A DNA stretch of 64,000 bases, from assembly GCF_018223745.1 (NCBI RefSeq), contig NZ_CP073653.1:3310001-3374000 (forward strand), written 5' to 3'. Shown here piece by piece: positions 10,333 to 18,433 of the stretch. The stretch's first letter is position 1. The number at the start of each line of letters is the position of its first letter. The position numbers and the translations under genes are program-made. The notes beneath the pieces are model-generated. The model saw only the letters and a list, made by a program, of their open reading frames with translations. It searched no databases and was not told where the DNA came from. This DNA is from Clostridium beijerinckii (lineage in GTDB: Bacteria > Bacillota > Clostridia > Clostridiales > Clostridiaceae).

Positions 10333-10432
10333 AGAATTGACTAGCCACAATGCTCTTTAAGTAATCTTTAATTATCTTTAATGAATATTTCTCAATGTTC
10401 TGCAGATAATATAATTGTTCAAACTCAAACAC

Positions 10433-10475
10433 AAAAAGAGATAGCAATTCCCCCATTCTCCCTGCTATCTCTTTT
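10433..10475. terminator. Bidirectional terminator between convergent genes
   Basis: AAAAGAGATAGCA pairs with TGCTATCTCTTTT (ends at 10475) in a 13-bp stem. A-runs on the left and T-runs on the right serve both the NHL gene (plus) and the chemoreceptor (minus). Confidence 0.8.
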
Positions 10476-10554
10476 CTATATATTAAATTCTATTTTTTAT
10501 CTTAATTCTTCAAACAACTTAGAGCTTTATGTAATAATAATTATAAAATCTTTT

Positions 10555-12549
10555 TTAAACTTTGAATCTATTTACTTCTTCTATCATTTGATTTGTCATA
10601 TTACTAAGAATTTGTGCTGAAGAAGCCACTTCTTCTGTTGATGCATTCATTTCCTCTGATGATGCCGAGATTTCTTGTGCTGATGCTGAAACCTCCACTG
10701 AAATTGAAGATAATCCATTTATTCTGTTCAAAATAGTATCCTTATCATTTTCTATCTTACCAGCAGAACTCTTAACTACTTCGATTTTAGGAATCACTTC
10801 ATCTACTGAGTGTATTATCTTTTTAAATGATGTTATTGAATTATCTATAATTCTAGCTTGATTCGCCATTTCACCATCCATTGCAACAGACTCCTTAACT
10901 ATAGTTTCTGTGTTGTTTGATATTTCATTTATTAATTTGCTAATATTTTCTGATGAACCTTTTGATTGTTCAGCGAGTTTTCTTATTTCCTCTGCAACTA
11001 CTGAAAATCCTTTTCCTGCTTCTCCTGCTCTAGCTGCTTCAATAGCCGCATTTAATGCTAATAAATTAGTTTGTTCTGCAACACTATTAATCAAACTTGT
11101 AATTTCATTTATTTCATTTATATCATTTCCAAGTGATTTTATCTTATCATTAAAATCTTTAAATGAATTACTTACATTTATTACTGATTGATTTAGCCTA
11201 TTCATTTCAGTGCTACTATCATTTGCCATTAAACTTATTCCTCTAGAATTAGAGTCTACAACTTGTATTTCTCTAACCATTTCGGATAACTTATCGCTAA
11301 ATTCATTAAGAATTTCTGTTATATGTATTAATTCCTCAGACTGATTGCTTGTTCCTTTTGCAACCTCAGATATTGCCTCAGTAACATTTTGTGATACATT
11401 TGCTATCTCTTCTGAAATAGAAGATAAATTTTCTGATTGCCCATTAATATTTGAAGAATTTTCTTTTATTTTTTCAATCATTGCTCTTAAAGATTCCTGC
11501 ATTGATTTCATTGCATTAGTCATGACACCAATTTCATCTTTTGATTTCAAATACTTAGCAGAAATTTCTTCACATAAATTTCCTTCTGCTAATATATTCA
11601 AATGTTTAGAAGTGAATTTCATCCCCTTGGAAATACTATTTGAAATCAGATAAATTATAGCTAATCCAATTATCAAAAATACTACCGATGATAATATGAC
11701 TAAAATTTTCAAGCTGCCTAATTCTGATAGCTGCTCGCTTTGAGTCACTGAAATTCCTACTGACCAGTCAGTCCCCTGTACTGGTGCATACCCTACAATT
11801 TTATTTTCTCCCTCATAATCATATTCACCTTCGCCTGTTGCTTTAGTAATCATTTTACTTTCAATGTCTGCTAAAGCTTGAATCTTGGGTTCTTTCTTTG
11901 CTTCTTCTATAATATTTGACATTTTTAAAACTAAGTCTCTATTACTATTTGCAATAGTTGTACCATTTTTATTTATCATAAAGGCTGTACCTGTCTGCCC
12001 AATTTTTACTTGATCCGTTAAATCACTTAATTTATTTCCATCTCGTGTTTCAATTAAAACCCCTGAAATTTCATTGTTGTTTTTTATAGGAACTGCATAT
12101 ATAACAACCACCGATCCATCAGTTTTGCTTATAGATGGATCAGTCACATTGCTTTTGCCACTTAAAGCTATCTTAAAATATTCTTTATCTTTGACATTAG
12201 TATGTGTGCCCTCAGAAGTAGTAACATTTCCCTCCTTGTCTATAATACTTAGTCTAATACCTCCTGTTCTTTTTACTTCCTCTGAAAGAATCGGAATTTT
12301 GCTATCTGCTGAATTATTAGTATCCTTTATATCTCCTCTTGCCGCAATAGACTCTAGCGAACTTAACTCACCTTCAATCCTGCCTTGAATATTACTTGCG
12401 GTTTGCTTTGCAATTTCAGGCAAGGTATTTTTCAAATTTGATTTTAATGTCTTTGATGAATTTATAAAAGAAATTATACCCAATCCCATACATATAATTC
12501 CAACTAATATTCCAAAAGACATCATTAATTTCATTTTTATACTTTTCAT
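10555..12549 (-). CDS. Methyl-accepting chemotaxis protein, probably sigma-54 controlled
   Basis: 664 aa from ATG 12549, which has AAGGTGG 5 bases upstream; a GTG three codons earlier is less well placed. Helix about 10-30, then a dCache sensor (about 35-275) with [11 protein letters not shown] and [12 protein letters not shown] features of small-molecule-binding Cache domains, a second helix (about 280-305), HAMP, and the signalling domain with tip [21 protein letters not shown] -24/-12 promoter (12732-12748) and TTCTAA-N4-TTAGAA dyads lie upstream. The adjacent carrier and CoA-transferase operon share these signals. This suggests the receptor senses their substrate (inference). Confidence 0.92.
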   Translation of the reverse strand: MKSIKMKLMMSFGILVGIICMGLGIISFINSSKTLKSNLKNTLPEIAKQTASNIQGRIEGELSSLESIAARGDIKDTNNSADSKIPILSEEVKRTGGIRLSIIDKEGNVTTSEGTHTNVKDKEYFKIALSGKSNVTDPSISKTDGSVVVIYAVPIKNNNEISGVLIETRDGNKLSDLTDQVKIGQTGTAFMINKNGTTIANSNRDLVLKMSNIIEEAKKEPKIQALADIESKMITKATGEGEYDYEGENKIVGYAPVQGTDWSVGISVTQSEQLSELGSLKILVILSSVVFLIIGLAIIYLISNSISKGMKFTSKHLNILAEGNLCEEISAKYLKSKDEIGVMTNAMKSMQESLRAMIEKIKENSSNINGQSENLSSISEEIANVSQNVTEAISEVAKGTSNQSEELIHITEILNEFSDKLSEMVREIQVVDSNSRGISLMANDSSTEMNRLNQSVINVSNSFKDFNDKIKSLGNDINEINEITSLINSVAEQTNLLALNAAIEAARAGEAGKGFSVVAEEIRKLAEQSKGSSENISKLINEISNNTETIVKESVAMDGEMANQARIIDNSITSFKKIIHSVDEVIPKIEVVKSSAGKIENDKDTILNRINGLSSISVEVSASAQEISASSEEMNASTEEVASSAQILSNMTNQMIEEVNRFKV

Positions 12550-12731
12550 AGTGTCCACCTTTCCAAAATTGTTAATTTCAATTAACTTTAATCATGATAT
12601 ACATTTTTATATACTACAATCTAATCATTAAACAGGAAATAAAAACATTTCTATAAATTCAAATATTTACTCTTAATTATTAACTGTTCGCTGTTTCTAA
12701 TATTTCCATTTATTTCATAGTTTAATTATTA

Positions 12732-12748
12732 AGCAATTATAATGCCAA
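12732..12748 (-). promoter_or_regulatory. Sigma-54 (-24/-12) promoter of the chemoreceptor gene
   Basis: The minus strand reads TTGGCATTATAATTGCT, matching TGGCAY-N5-TTGCW with the invariant GG and GC at the required spacing. The predicted start near 12721 leaves a leader of about 170 bases before ATG 12549. Confidence 0.72.
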
Positions 12749-12825
12749 CTTTTGGCTTAATGTTTTCAAGCTTAGATGTATAGCTATACCACTTATAAGT
12801 CAAATTTAATTCTTAGAGATTATTA

Positions 12826-12841
12826 TTCTAATATTTTAGAA
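12826..12841. promoter_or_regulatory. Perfect TTCTAA-N4-TTAGAA dyad (candidate activator site)
   Basis: TTCTAATATTTTAGAA, about 105-120 bases upstream of the predicted chemoreceptor start, in the usual range for a sigma-54 enhancer. The same dyad recurs at 12904, 12934 and 18236, with one mismatch at 16447 and 18383. Confidence 0.55.
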
Positions 12842-12897
12842 TATTTTTCAACATAATAATTATATTTCCCTCCTCAAGCTACTAAAACCAACAAAAT

Positions 12898-12955
12898 AAC
12901 TTATTCTAAGAAATTAGAAGTTTATAATTAAGTTTCTAATTTCTTAGAATAAGTT
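12898..12955. promoter_or_regulatory. Paired activator-site dyads inside a 22-bp inverted repeat
   Basis: Positions 12898-12919 and 12934-12955 are perfect reverse complements (22 bp, 14-base spacer). Each arm is itself a perfect dyad: TTCTAAGAAATTAGAA (12904-12919) and TTCTAATTTCTTAGAA (12934-12949). Two sites about 30 bases apart suit cooperative binding of an oligomeric activator. A one-mismatch relative, TTCTAACTACTTAAAA, is at 13060-13075. A simple terminator role is less likely because neither strand has a T-tract after the repeat. Confidence 0.55.
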
Positions 12956-12987
12956 GATAATATTTTTATAGGCTTTATTAAACATAA

Positions 12988-13017
12988 AAATTACCTCCAT
13001 TTATTTGGAGGTAATTT
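12988..13017 (-). terminator. Terminator downstream of the CoA-transferase operon
   Basis: AAATTACCTCC (12988-12998) pairs with GGAGGTAATTT (13007-13017). On the minus strand it is followed by TTTTTATGTTT. It lies 250 bases past the CoA transferase B stop. Confidence 0.7.
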
Positions 13018-13269
13018 ACAATAAGAGAAATACTTTTCATTATATATTAATCAGTTATTTTCTAACTACTTAAAATATTTAGAGATAGGATACTTTAAAA
13101 TTTACATTACAGTCATTAAATAACTTAATTAATCATAATAAATTCTGCATAATTTATGTGTTTTGTTTCTCAACTATAAAAGTTCCAATTCCCGCTTCAA
13201 GCACATCTTAAATTATTACTTCTAAAAATACTTATATTCTTAGTTATTTGTAACATTCTTTCATGAACA

Positions 13270-13926
13270 CTACTGCATTTTACATAAATCATTAGCAATA
13301 ATAAGCTCCGCCTCTGTAGCTGACTTAATTTCTTCAATTGTATATCTAGGATTATATTCTTTTAACACAAGTCCACTATTTGTAACTTCCATAACCCCCA
13401 TTTCTGTAACAATAAGACTAACTTTCCCTACTGCTGTAAGTGGTAATTTACAATCTTTAAGTATCTTTGGCAACCCTTTAGCAGTATGAGTCATTGCAAT
13501 AATAACTTTTTTTGCACCACTTACTAAATCCATTGCACCTCCCATCCCAGAAACCATTTTTCCAGGAACCATAAAGTTTGCTAAATTACCTTTTTGATCT
13601 ACTTCCAAAGCACCTAAAACAGTTGCATCTACATGTCCACCCCTAATTATCCCGAAAGAAGTAGCACTATCAAAGAATGCAGCCCCTGTTTTTATTGTAA
13701 CTGGTTGTCCGCCCGCATTAACAATATCTTTATCCGTTTCTGCTTCTGCAGGTTCTGAACCTAAACCAACAAAACCATTTTCTGATTGCAAAACTACATT
13801 AACACCTTTTGGTATATAGTTAGCAACCATAGTTGGAAGCCCTATTCCTAAATTCACTACATCCCCATCTTTTAATTCCTTCGCGATCCTCTTTGCAATA
13901 AATTCTTTTACATTTTCCACTACCAT
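13270..13926 (-). CDS. CoA transferase subunit B (3-oxoacid/acetoacetate type)
   Basis: Beta subunit of a class I CoA transferase, which moves CoA between carboxylic acids through a glutamyl-CoA intermediate. 218 aa, normal family length. [16 protein letters not shown] and [11 protein letters not shown] carry the conserved region with the catalytic Glu in [27 protein letters not shown] and GMGGAMDLV are also typical. Its ATG overlaps the subunit A stop by one base (TAATG), implying translational coupling. It is the last gene of the operon starting at 16286. The acceptor acid is unknown. Confidence 0.93.
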   Translation of the reverse strand: MVVENVKEFIAKRIAKELKDGDVVNLGIGLPTMVANYIPKGVNVVLQSENGFVGLGSEPAEAETDKDIVNAGGQPVTIKTGAAFFDSATSFGIIRGGHVDATVLGALEVDQKGNLANFMVPGKMVSGMGGAMDLVSGAKKVIIAMTHTAKGLPKILKDCKLPLTAVGKVSLIVTEMGVMEVTNSGLVLKEYNPRYTIEEIKSATEAELIIANDLCKMQ

Positions 13927-14582
13927 TAGTTTTTACCTCCAACAATGTAATCTACAAATATTCCAGGAGTCATTACATGATTTGGATCTAATTCTCCAGC
14001 CTCAACAATCCTTTCAGCACCTGCTATTACTAAATCAGCTGCTGTTGCCATTAATGGATTGAAATTTCTTGTAGAACCTTTGTAAAAAATATTTCCCTGT
14101 GTGTCTGCAATAGATCCTCCTATTAATGCTATATCCGCTCTCAATGGTAATTCTAAAAGGTATTCTTTATCTTTTACTTTTAATTTCTGCTTTCCTTCTT
14201 CGCAGATAGTTCCAACACCTGTTTCTGTCAGAAATCCACCTATACCTGCACCACCACACCTAATTTGTTCTGCTAATGTTCCCTGTGGAACTAAAGCTAC
14301 TATTAATTCTTTATTGTTCATCTGCCTTCCTGTTTCAGGATTAAGGCCTATATGAGATGCTATAACTTTTTTTACTCGTTTGTTTACGATAAGTTTTCCA
14401 ATTCCCTTATCCGGCAATCCTGTGTCATTTGCAATAATTGTAAGGTTTTTCACCCCTTTTTCAAGTATTGCATCAATTAATATTTCTGGAGTCCCTACTG
14501 CCATGAATCCTCCTATCATTACCGTCATATCATCTTTTATAAACTCAATAACTTCACTAACACTTTTAATTTTATTAGCCAT
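13926..14582 (-). CDS. CoA transferase subunit A (3-oxoacid/acetoacetate type)
   Basis: Alpha subunit partner of the downstream gene. 218 aa. The N-terminal glycine-rich [16 protein letters not shown] matches the family CoA-binding motif (usually GGFGxxGxPExLI). Further hallmarks are [27 protein letters not shown] and the [19 protein letters not shown] block. The start is preceded by AAAGGAGAAGAGGT. It lies 45 bases after the AtuA C-terminal-domain gene. CtfAB and AtoDA are the same fold, so a symbol would imply a substrate that the sequence does not reveal. Confidence 0.93.
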   Translation of the reverse strand: MANKIKSVSEVIEFIKDDMTVMIGGFMAVGTPEILIDAILEKGVKNLTIIANDTGLPDKGIGKLIVNKRVKKVIASHIGLNPETGRQMNNKELIVALVPQGTLAEQIRCGGAGIGGFLTETGVGTICEEGKQKLKVKDKEYLLELPLRADIALIGGSIADTQGNIFYKGSTRNFNPLMATAADLVIAGAERIVEAGELDPNHVMTPGIFVDYIVGGKN

Positions 14583-14626
14583 ACCTCTTCTCCTTTGCTA
14601 ATAATTATAATATTGAAAATAAATTT

Positions 14627-14926
14627 CTATATCTCCATATCCAGTAAGACTGAACTTAAACTCTTACCATGCATATCTAGTGATAATGATCTTGTTACGC
14701 CTCCACCTAATGCATCATACATAACGAAGTTTAATGCACCAATATTAGGTAATTCATATCTTACAACTTCTCCATGTACTATGTCTTTAAACCATTCTTT
14801 TACTTTATCTGTAGTCACTTTTTCTTTTATCACTTTATAATCTTCGGCTTTATAAGCTATAAGTGATATATTCGAAATATTTCCTTTGTCGCCTGTTCTT
14901 GAATGTGCAATCTCTCTTAATTTCAT
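14627..14926 (-). CDS. AtuA-like C-terminal domain protein
   Basis: 99 aa. REIAHSRTGDKGNISNISL near the start and ALGGGVTRSLSLDMHGKSL near the end match the C-terminal domain that is fused to DUF1446 in AtuA proteins (acyclic terpene utilisation). Here it is a separate gene. Its GAGGAGG ribosome binding site lies in the last codons of the upstream DUF1446 gene, 4 bases apart, so the two halves are probably made in equal amounts and form one complex. No biochemical activity is established for this domain. Confidence 0.82.
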   Translation of the reverse strand: MKLREIAHSRTGDKGNISNISLIAYKAEDYKVIKEKVTTDKVKEWFKDIVHGEVVRYELPNIGALNFVMYDALGGGVTRSLSLDMHGKSLSSVLLDMEI

Positions 14927-14930
14927 TTTT

Positions 14931-16286
14931 CTATACCTCCTCGTAAACTACTTTTATATTTATATCTTCACTTGGCACAAATATAGAAGCTACTGATACA
15001 ATTTCTTTAACACCTTTCCTTGCTCCACCGCCTCCAGCTGGACCATTTGTATAAAGTGCCTCAACTTCATTTCCAATTATTGCCGCGTCTTCTTTTTTCA
15101 ATGTTCTTCCAGCAACTCTAAGTCTTACCTCTTTAAAATCATTCTTTCCTTCATTTAGATAATTACTTAAAGAATCTTTGTATAACGAATTTACCCCAAT
15201 CAGATCTACTCTTAACTCTTCAATTGGTGAATTTATATACTCTAATCTCTTTTTGATTATCTCTCCAGCTAACACAGCTCTTTCATAGGCTCCTGAGCCA
15301 CCATAACTCATTTCCCCCTCACCAATATAGCAATCTTTATAACCTACACTAGTTTTAAATAACCCAGTTTGCGCTTTCCCCCTTGCACCCTTTACTAAAA
15401 CTCTATCTTTTTGAATTTCTTTAATAGTTACTTTTGAGAAGTCTGCTATAACATCTGGTGTAAAATAATTTTCCGGATCATGAATTTCATATATTATTTG
15501 TTCTTTACAAGTATCCTCTGTAACGATTCCACCTGCATCTTCAAGTTTTGTAATTACTATTTCCCCATTCTCTGATATTTCTGCTATTGGGAAACCTAAG
15601 TTCCATAGTTCTGGCACATCCTTATATCCTGGATCAGCATAATATCCACCAGTCACCTGTCCTGCACATTCTAATAAATGTCCCGCTAAAGTACCTTTAC
15701 CTAGAAGCTCATAATTATTCTTATCCCATCCAAATTCGAACATTAATGGTGCTAAAGTTAGTGATGGATCAGCAACTCTACCGGTTATTATAATATCTGC
15801 TCCGTTATTTAAAGCCTCTATTATCCCCTGAGTTCCGATGTACGCATTGGCAGAAACTATTTGCTCTTTTATAGCTTCCAATTTTTCTCCTGTTTCAAGT
15901 ATTTTGTAATCCATATATTTATCTATATTTCCAAAAATGTCATCTCCAAGAACTGCTGCAATTTTTAATCCTTCAATCCCTAATTCTTTTGCAATTTCAC
16001 TTACTTTTTTGGCTGCCGCCACTGGATTTGCAGATCCCATGTTTGTTATAACCTTCATTTTATTCTTTTTGCATAGAGGCACCACATGTTTCATTCTATA
16101 TTCAAGCAGTTCATTATATCCCTTGCTTGGATCCTTCAATTTTTGTTGTTGTCCTATTGCTATTGTTCTCTCTGCTAAACATTCAAATATTATATAATCA
16201 AGCTTTCCCTTTTTCATAATCTCTACTGCTGGTTCTATTCTATCCCCTGCATAACCAGCTCCTGAACCTATTCTAACTTTTTTCAC
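14931..16286 (-). CDS. AtuA-family protein, N-terminal (DUF1446) part
   Basis: 451 aa, first gene of the operon. RIGSGAGYAGDRIEPAVEI at the N-terminus, then IITGRVADPSLTLAPLMFEF, AGQVTGGYYADPGYKDVPEL and GGSGAYERAVLAGEI, are hallmarks of the AtuA/DUF1446 family. The family is named from Pseudomonas citronellol degradation, but its reaction is not established, and most anaerobes carrying it have no terpene pathway. Co-transcription with CoA transferase subunits suggests work on a CoA-activated acid. A sigma-54 promoter lies 45-62 bases upstream of the ATG. Confidence 0.87.
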   Translation of the reverse strand: MKKVRIGSGAGYAGDRIEPAVEIMKKGKLDYIIFECLAERTIAIGQQQKLKDPSKGYNELLEYRMKHVVPLCKKNKMKVITNMGSANPVAAAKKVSEIAKELGIEGLKIAAVLGDDIFGNIDKYMDYKILETGEKLEAIKEQIVSANAYIGTQGIIEALNNGADIIITGRVADPSLTLAPLMFEFGWDKNNYELLGKGTLAGHLLECAGQVTGGYYADPGYKDVPELWNLGFPIAEISENGEIVITKLEDAGGIVTEDTCKEQIIYEIHDPENYFTPDVIADFSKVTIKEIQKDRVLVKGARGKAQTGLFKTSVGYKDCYIGEGEMSYGGSGAYERAVLAGEIIKKRLEYINSPIEELRVDLIGVNSLYKDSLSNYLNEGKNDFKEVRLRVAGRTLKKEDAAIIGNEVEALYTNGPAGGGGARKGVKEIVSVASIFVPSEDINIKVVYEEV

Positions 16287-16330
16287 TTTAATGACCTCCT
16301 TATTGTCAATAATTTATATATTAGTATACA

Positions 16331-16348
16331 TAGCAACTATTGTGCCAA
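16331..16348 (-). promoter_or_regulatory. Sigma-54 (-24/-12) promoter of the AtuA/CoA-transferase operon
   Basis: The minus strand reads TTGGCACAATAGTTGCTA, a full match to TGGCAC-N5-TTGCW. The predicted transcript start is near 16321, about 35 bases before ATG 16286. Confidence 0.88.
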
Positions 16349-16436
16349 ATCTGCAATTTTGTAAACTTAAATTTCTAAATTTACCTAATGTACTATTCTC
16401 AGAATATTATATTAAGGAATATGTAGCTTTCTAGGC

Positions 16437-16472
16437 AAAGTTTTATTTCTAAAATACTAGAAATAAAACTTT
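16437..16472. promoter_or_regulatory. Inverted repeat containing a candidate activator site
   Basis: AAAGTTTTATTTCTA (16437-16451) pairs perfectly with TAGAAATAAAACTTT (16458-16472). Its core, TTCTAAAATACTAGAA (16447-16462), is the regulon dyad with one mismatch, about 125-140 bases upstream of the operon start. Weaker relatives lie at 16529-16544 and 16559-16574. It could also end transcripts from the carrier gene at 16683, though a T-tract is lacking. Confidence 0.5.
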
Positions 16473-16682
16473 ATTAACCGCCCTCTACCTTATATGAATC
16501 TATCCAATCATTACAGCATCACTTGAATTTCTAGAATTTAAGAATTATTAGTACTACTTTCTAAAATTCTAGATTCCTTAACAACTTCTTAATAGATTAA
16601 ATCATTTTACAAATTCCACTTAAAACTCAATTAAAACTAAATAATTATAATCTTAAATATAGTACTTTATTAATACATATGT

Positions 16683-17981
16683 TTAGAATTTAATTACCCC
16701 TATGAGTACCGCCGTTATTAGCATTACAATTGTTACTGCAAAAGCATAAGGTATTGTTTTTTTCTGATGCTCTCCAAGCTCTACTCCTGAAAGTCCTATC
16801 AATAAGAATGTTGAACCTGTAAGTGGACTGATTGGGAATCCAGTAGTCATCTGTCCAAGTAATGCTGCTCTGCCTATTTCTATGGCTGGAACACCAAATC
16901 CTTTTGCAGTTTCTGCAATTACTGGTAACACTCCAAAATAAAATGAATCTGGATCAAATATTAAACTAGCTGGCATTCCTATAATACCTACAATAACTGC
17001 AAGATGTTGTCCAAGCGCATTAGGAACTATAGAAATTAATACTTTAGCCATTGATTCAATCATTCCAGAATTTTGCATAATTCCTACAAATGCACCTGCT
17101 GCAAATAATATACTAGACATCAAAAGAGCTTCCTTTGCATGAGCATCAATTCTTTTCCTTTGCTCTTTTACATTTGGATAATTTATAATTAAAGCAATAG
17201 TGAATGAAATCATGAATACTGCTGTTGGTGCAAACATTCCTTTTATAAGTATTCCAATTGTAATAATAATAGTTAAAATATTAACCCAAAATAATTTAGG
17301 CCTAAAAAGTTTTTGTTTTTCTTCATCAATTATCATTTCACCTATATCAGTATTTAAAAGGTTTTCCTTTCCAATTCTTCCAACTTCCTTCTTAGCTAAT
17401 CTATAATCTATAAATAATATGAATATAGCACCTACTAGAATAGGTACAAGAAGTGGGTTGAATAATTCCGTAGAAGATACCTTAAGAACAGACATTGCTC
17501 TAAGAGGAACTCCTCCCCAAGGCTCCATATTAACAAGACCAGCTGATAAAGCTACCACGGTTGCTAATGTGGTCCTTTTCATTCCTACTGCATCAAATAA
17601 CGGAAGTAATGCTGGTATGACTACCAAGAAAGTTACTGCTCCATTACCATCCAAGTGAACAAACATAGATAGAATAGCTGTACCTAATACAATTTTTACT
17701 GGATCTCTTCCAACTAATTTAAATATCTTCTTGATAATTGGATCAAATGTCCCTGCATCAGTTAAAATTCCAAAGAATAACGTTGCAAAAATGAACATAG
17801 TTCCGGTTGGCGCTATGGATGTAATACCCTTGATTATAAAATCACCTGTACTTTTCCCAAATCCGCCTATTAGTGCTGCTACTGTCGGCACAGCTATGAG
17901 AGCTGTCACTGGCGTAGCTTTATTTGTCATTATTAGTGCTAGTAGGATAACTATAGTTATGAAACCAAGTATAGCTAACAT
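16683..17981 (-). CDS. CitMHS-family carboxylate transporter
   Basis: 432 aa with about 12 hydrophobic segments. Resembles CitMHS carriers (metal-citrate/H+ symporters): HLDGNGAVTFLVVIPALLPL in the first half, PWGGVPLRA, then LIFDPDSFYFGVLPVIAETA and FPISPLTGSTFLLIGLSGVE in the second. The family also includes carriers of other organic acids, so citrate is not assured. The start is supported by AAAGGAGGG, and its own sigma-54 promoter lies 40-57 bases upstream. It sits between the AtuA/CoA-transferase operon and the sigma-54 activator, consistent with substrate uptake for that pathway. Confidence 0.87.
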   Translation of the reverse strand: MLAILGFITIVILLALIMTNKATPVTALIAVPTVAALIGGFGKSTGDFIIKGITSIAPTGTMFIFATLFFGILTDAGTFDPIIKKIFKLVGRDPVKIVLGTAILSMFVHLDGNGAVTFLVVIPALLPLFDAVGMKRTTLATVVALSAGLVNMEPWGGVPLRAMSVLKVSSTELFNPLLVPILVGAIFILFIDYRLAKKEVGRIGKENLLNTDIGEMIIDEEKQKLFRPKLFWVNILTIIITIGILIKGMFAPTAVFMISFTIALIINYPNVKEQRKRIDAHAKEALLMSSILFAAGAFVGIMQNSGMIESMAKVLISIVPNALGQHLAVIVGIIGMPASLIFDPDSFYFGVLPVIAETAKGFGVPAIEIGRAALLGQMTTGFPISPLTGSTFLLIGLSGVELGEHQKKTIPYAFAVTIVMLITAVLIGVIKF

Positions 17982-18020
17982 TAATAACCCTCCTTTAATT
18001 TATATTTTCACTTTTATATA

Positions 18021-18038
18021 TAGCAATAGCTGTGCCAA
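18021..18038 (-). promoter_or_regulatory. Sigma-54 (-24/-12) promoter of the CitMHS carrier gene
   Basis: The minus strand reads TTGGCACAGCTATTGCTA, a full match to TGGCAC-N5-TTGCW, with a predicted start about 30 bases before ATG 17981. Confidence 0.88.
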
Positions 18039-18217
18039 AATTAATTATTATCATATTTATTTTAGAATATTAAGAAAAATATGAAAAAAAGCACTATTCA
18101 TATATGTTGAAAACGTTCTTGATTATTATAGTTAATGCGGATTTCTGCATCTTTAACTTCAAAATTTATTAATATAAAATAAGACCTATTACTCTCATGA
18201 TTTTTATATTAAATTTA

Positions 18218-18270
18218 ATAAACCGTCAATAAATATTCTAAAATCTTAGAATTACTTTCTGACGGTTTAT
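18218..18270. promoter_or_regulatory. Nested inverted repeats with a perfect activator-site dyad
   Basis: Outer arms ATAAACCGTCA (18218-18228) and TGACGGTTTAT (18260-18270) enclose TTCTAAAATCTTAGAA (18236-18251), a perfect TTCTAA-N4-TTAGAA dyad. The site is about 225-240 bases upstream of the carrier transcript start. The outer stem may terminate the activator gene (minus strand). A one-mismatch dyad, TTCTAAAAACTAAGAA, is at 18383-18398. Confidence 0.55.
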
Positions 18271-18433
18271 CAAAAACTAGTTAATTGGTCGTTAATACCT
18301 CCAATCCTTGTTATCTTTTTAACATTGTATAGGTTAACATTTTCAATAGATTATAACCCTGTAATTAAGTTTTAAAAATTTATTCTAAAAACTAAGAAAT
18401 ACAAAATGCATAATTTATAATATTTTAGAAATA

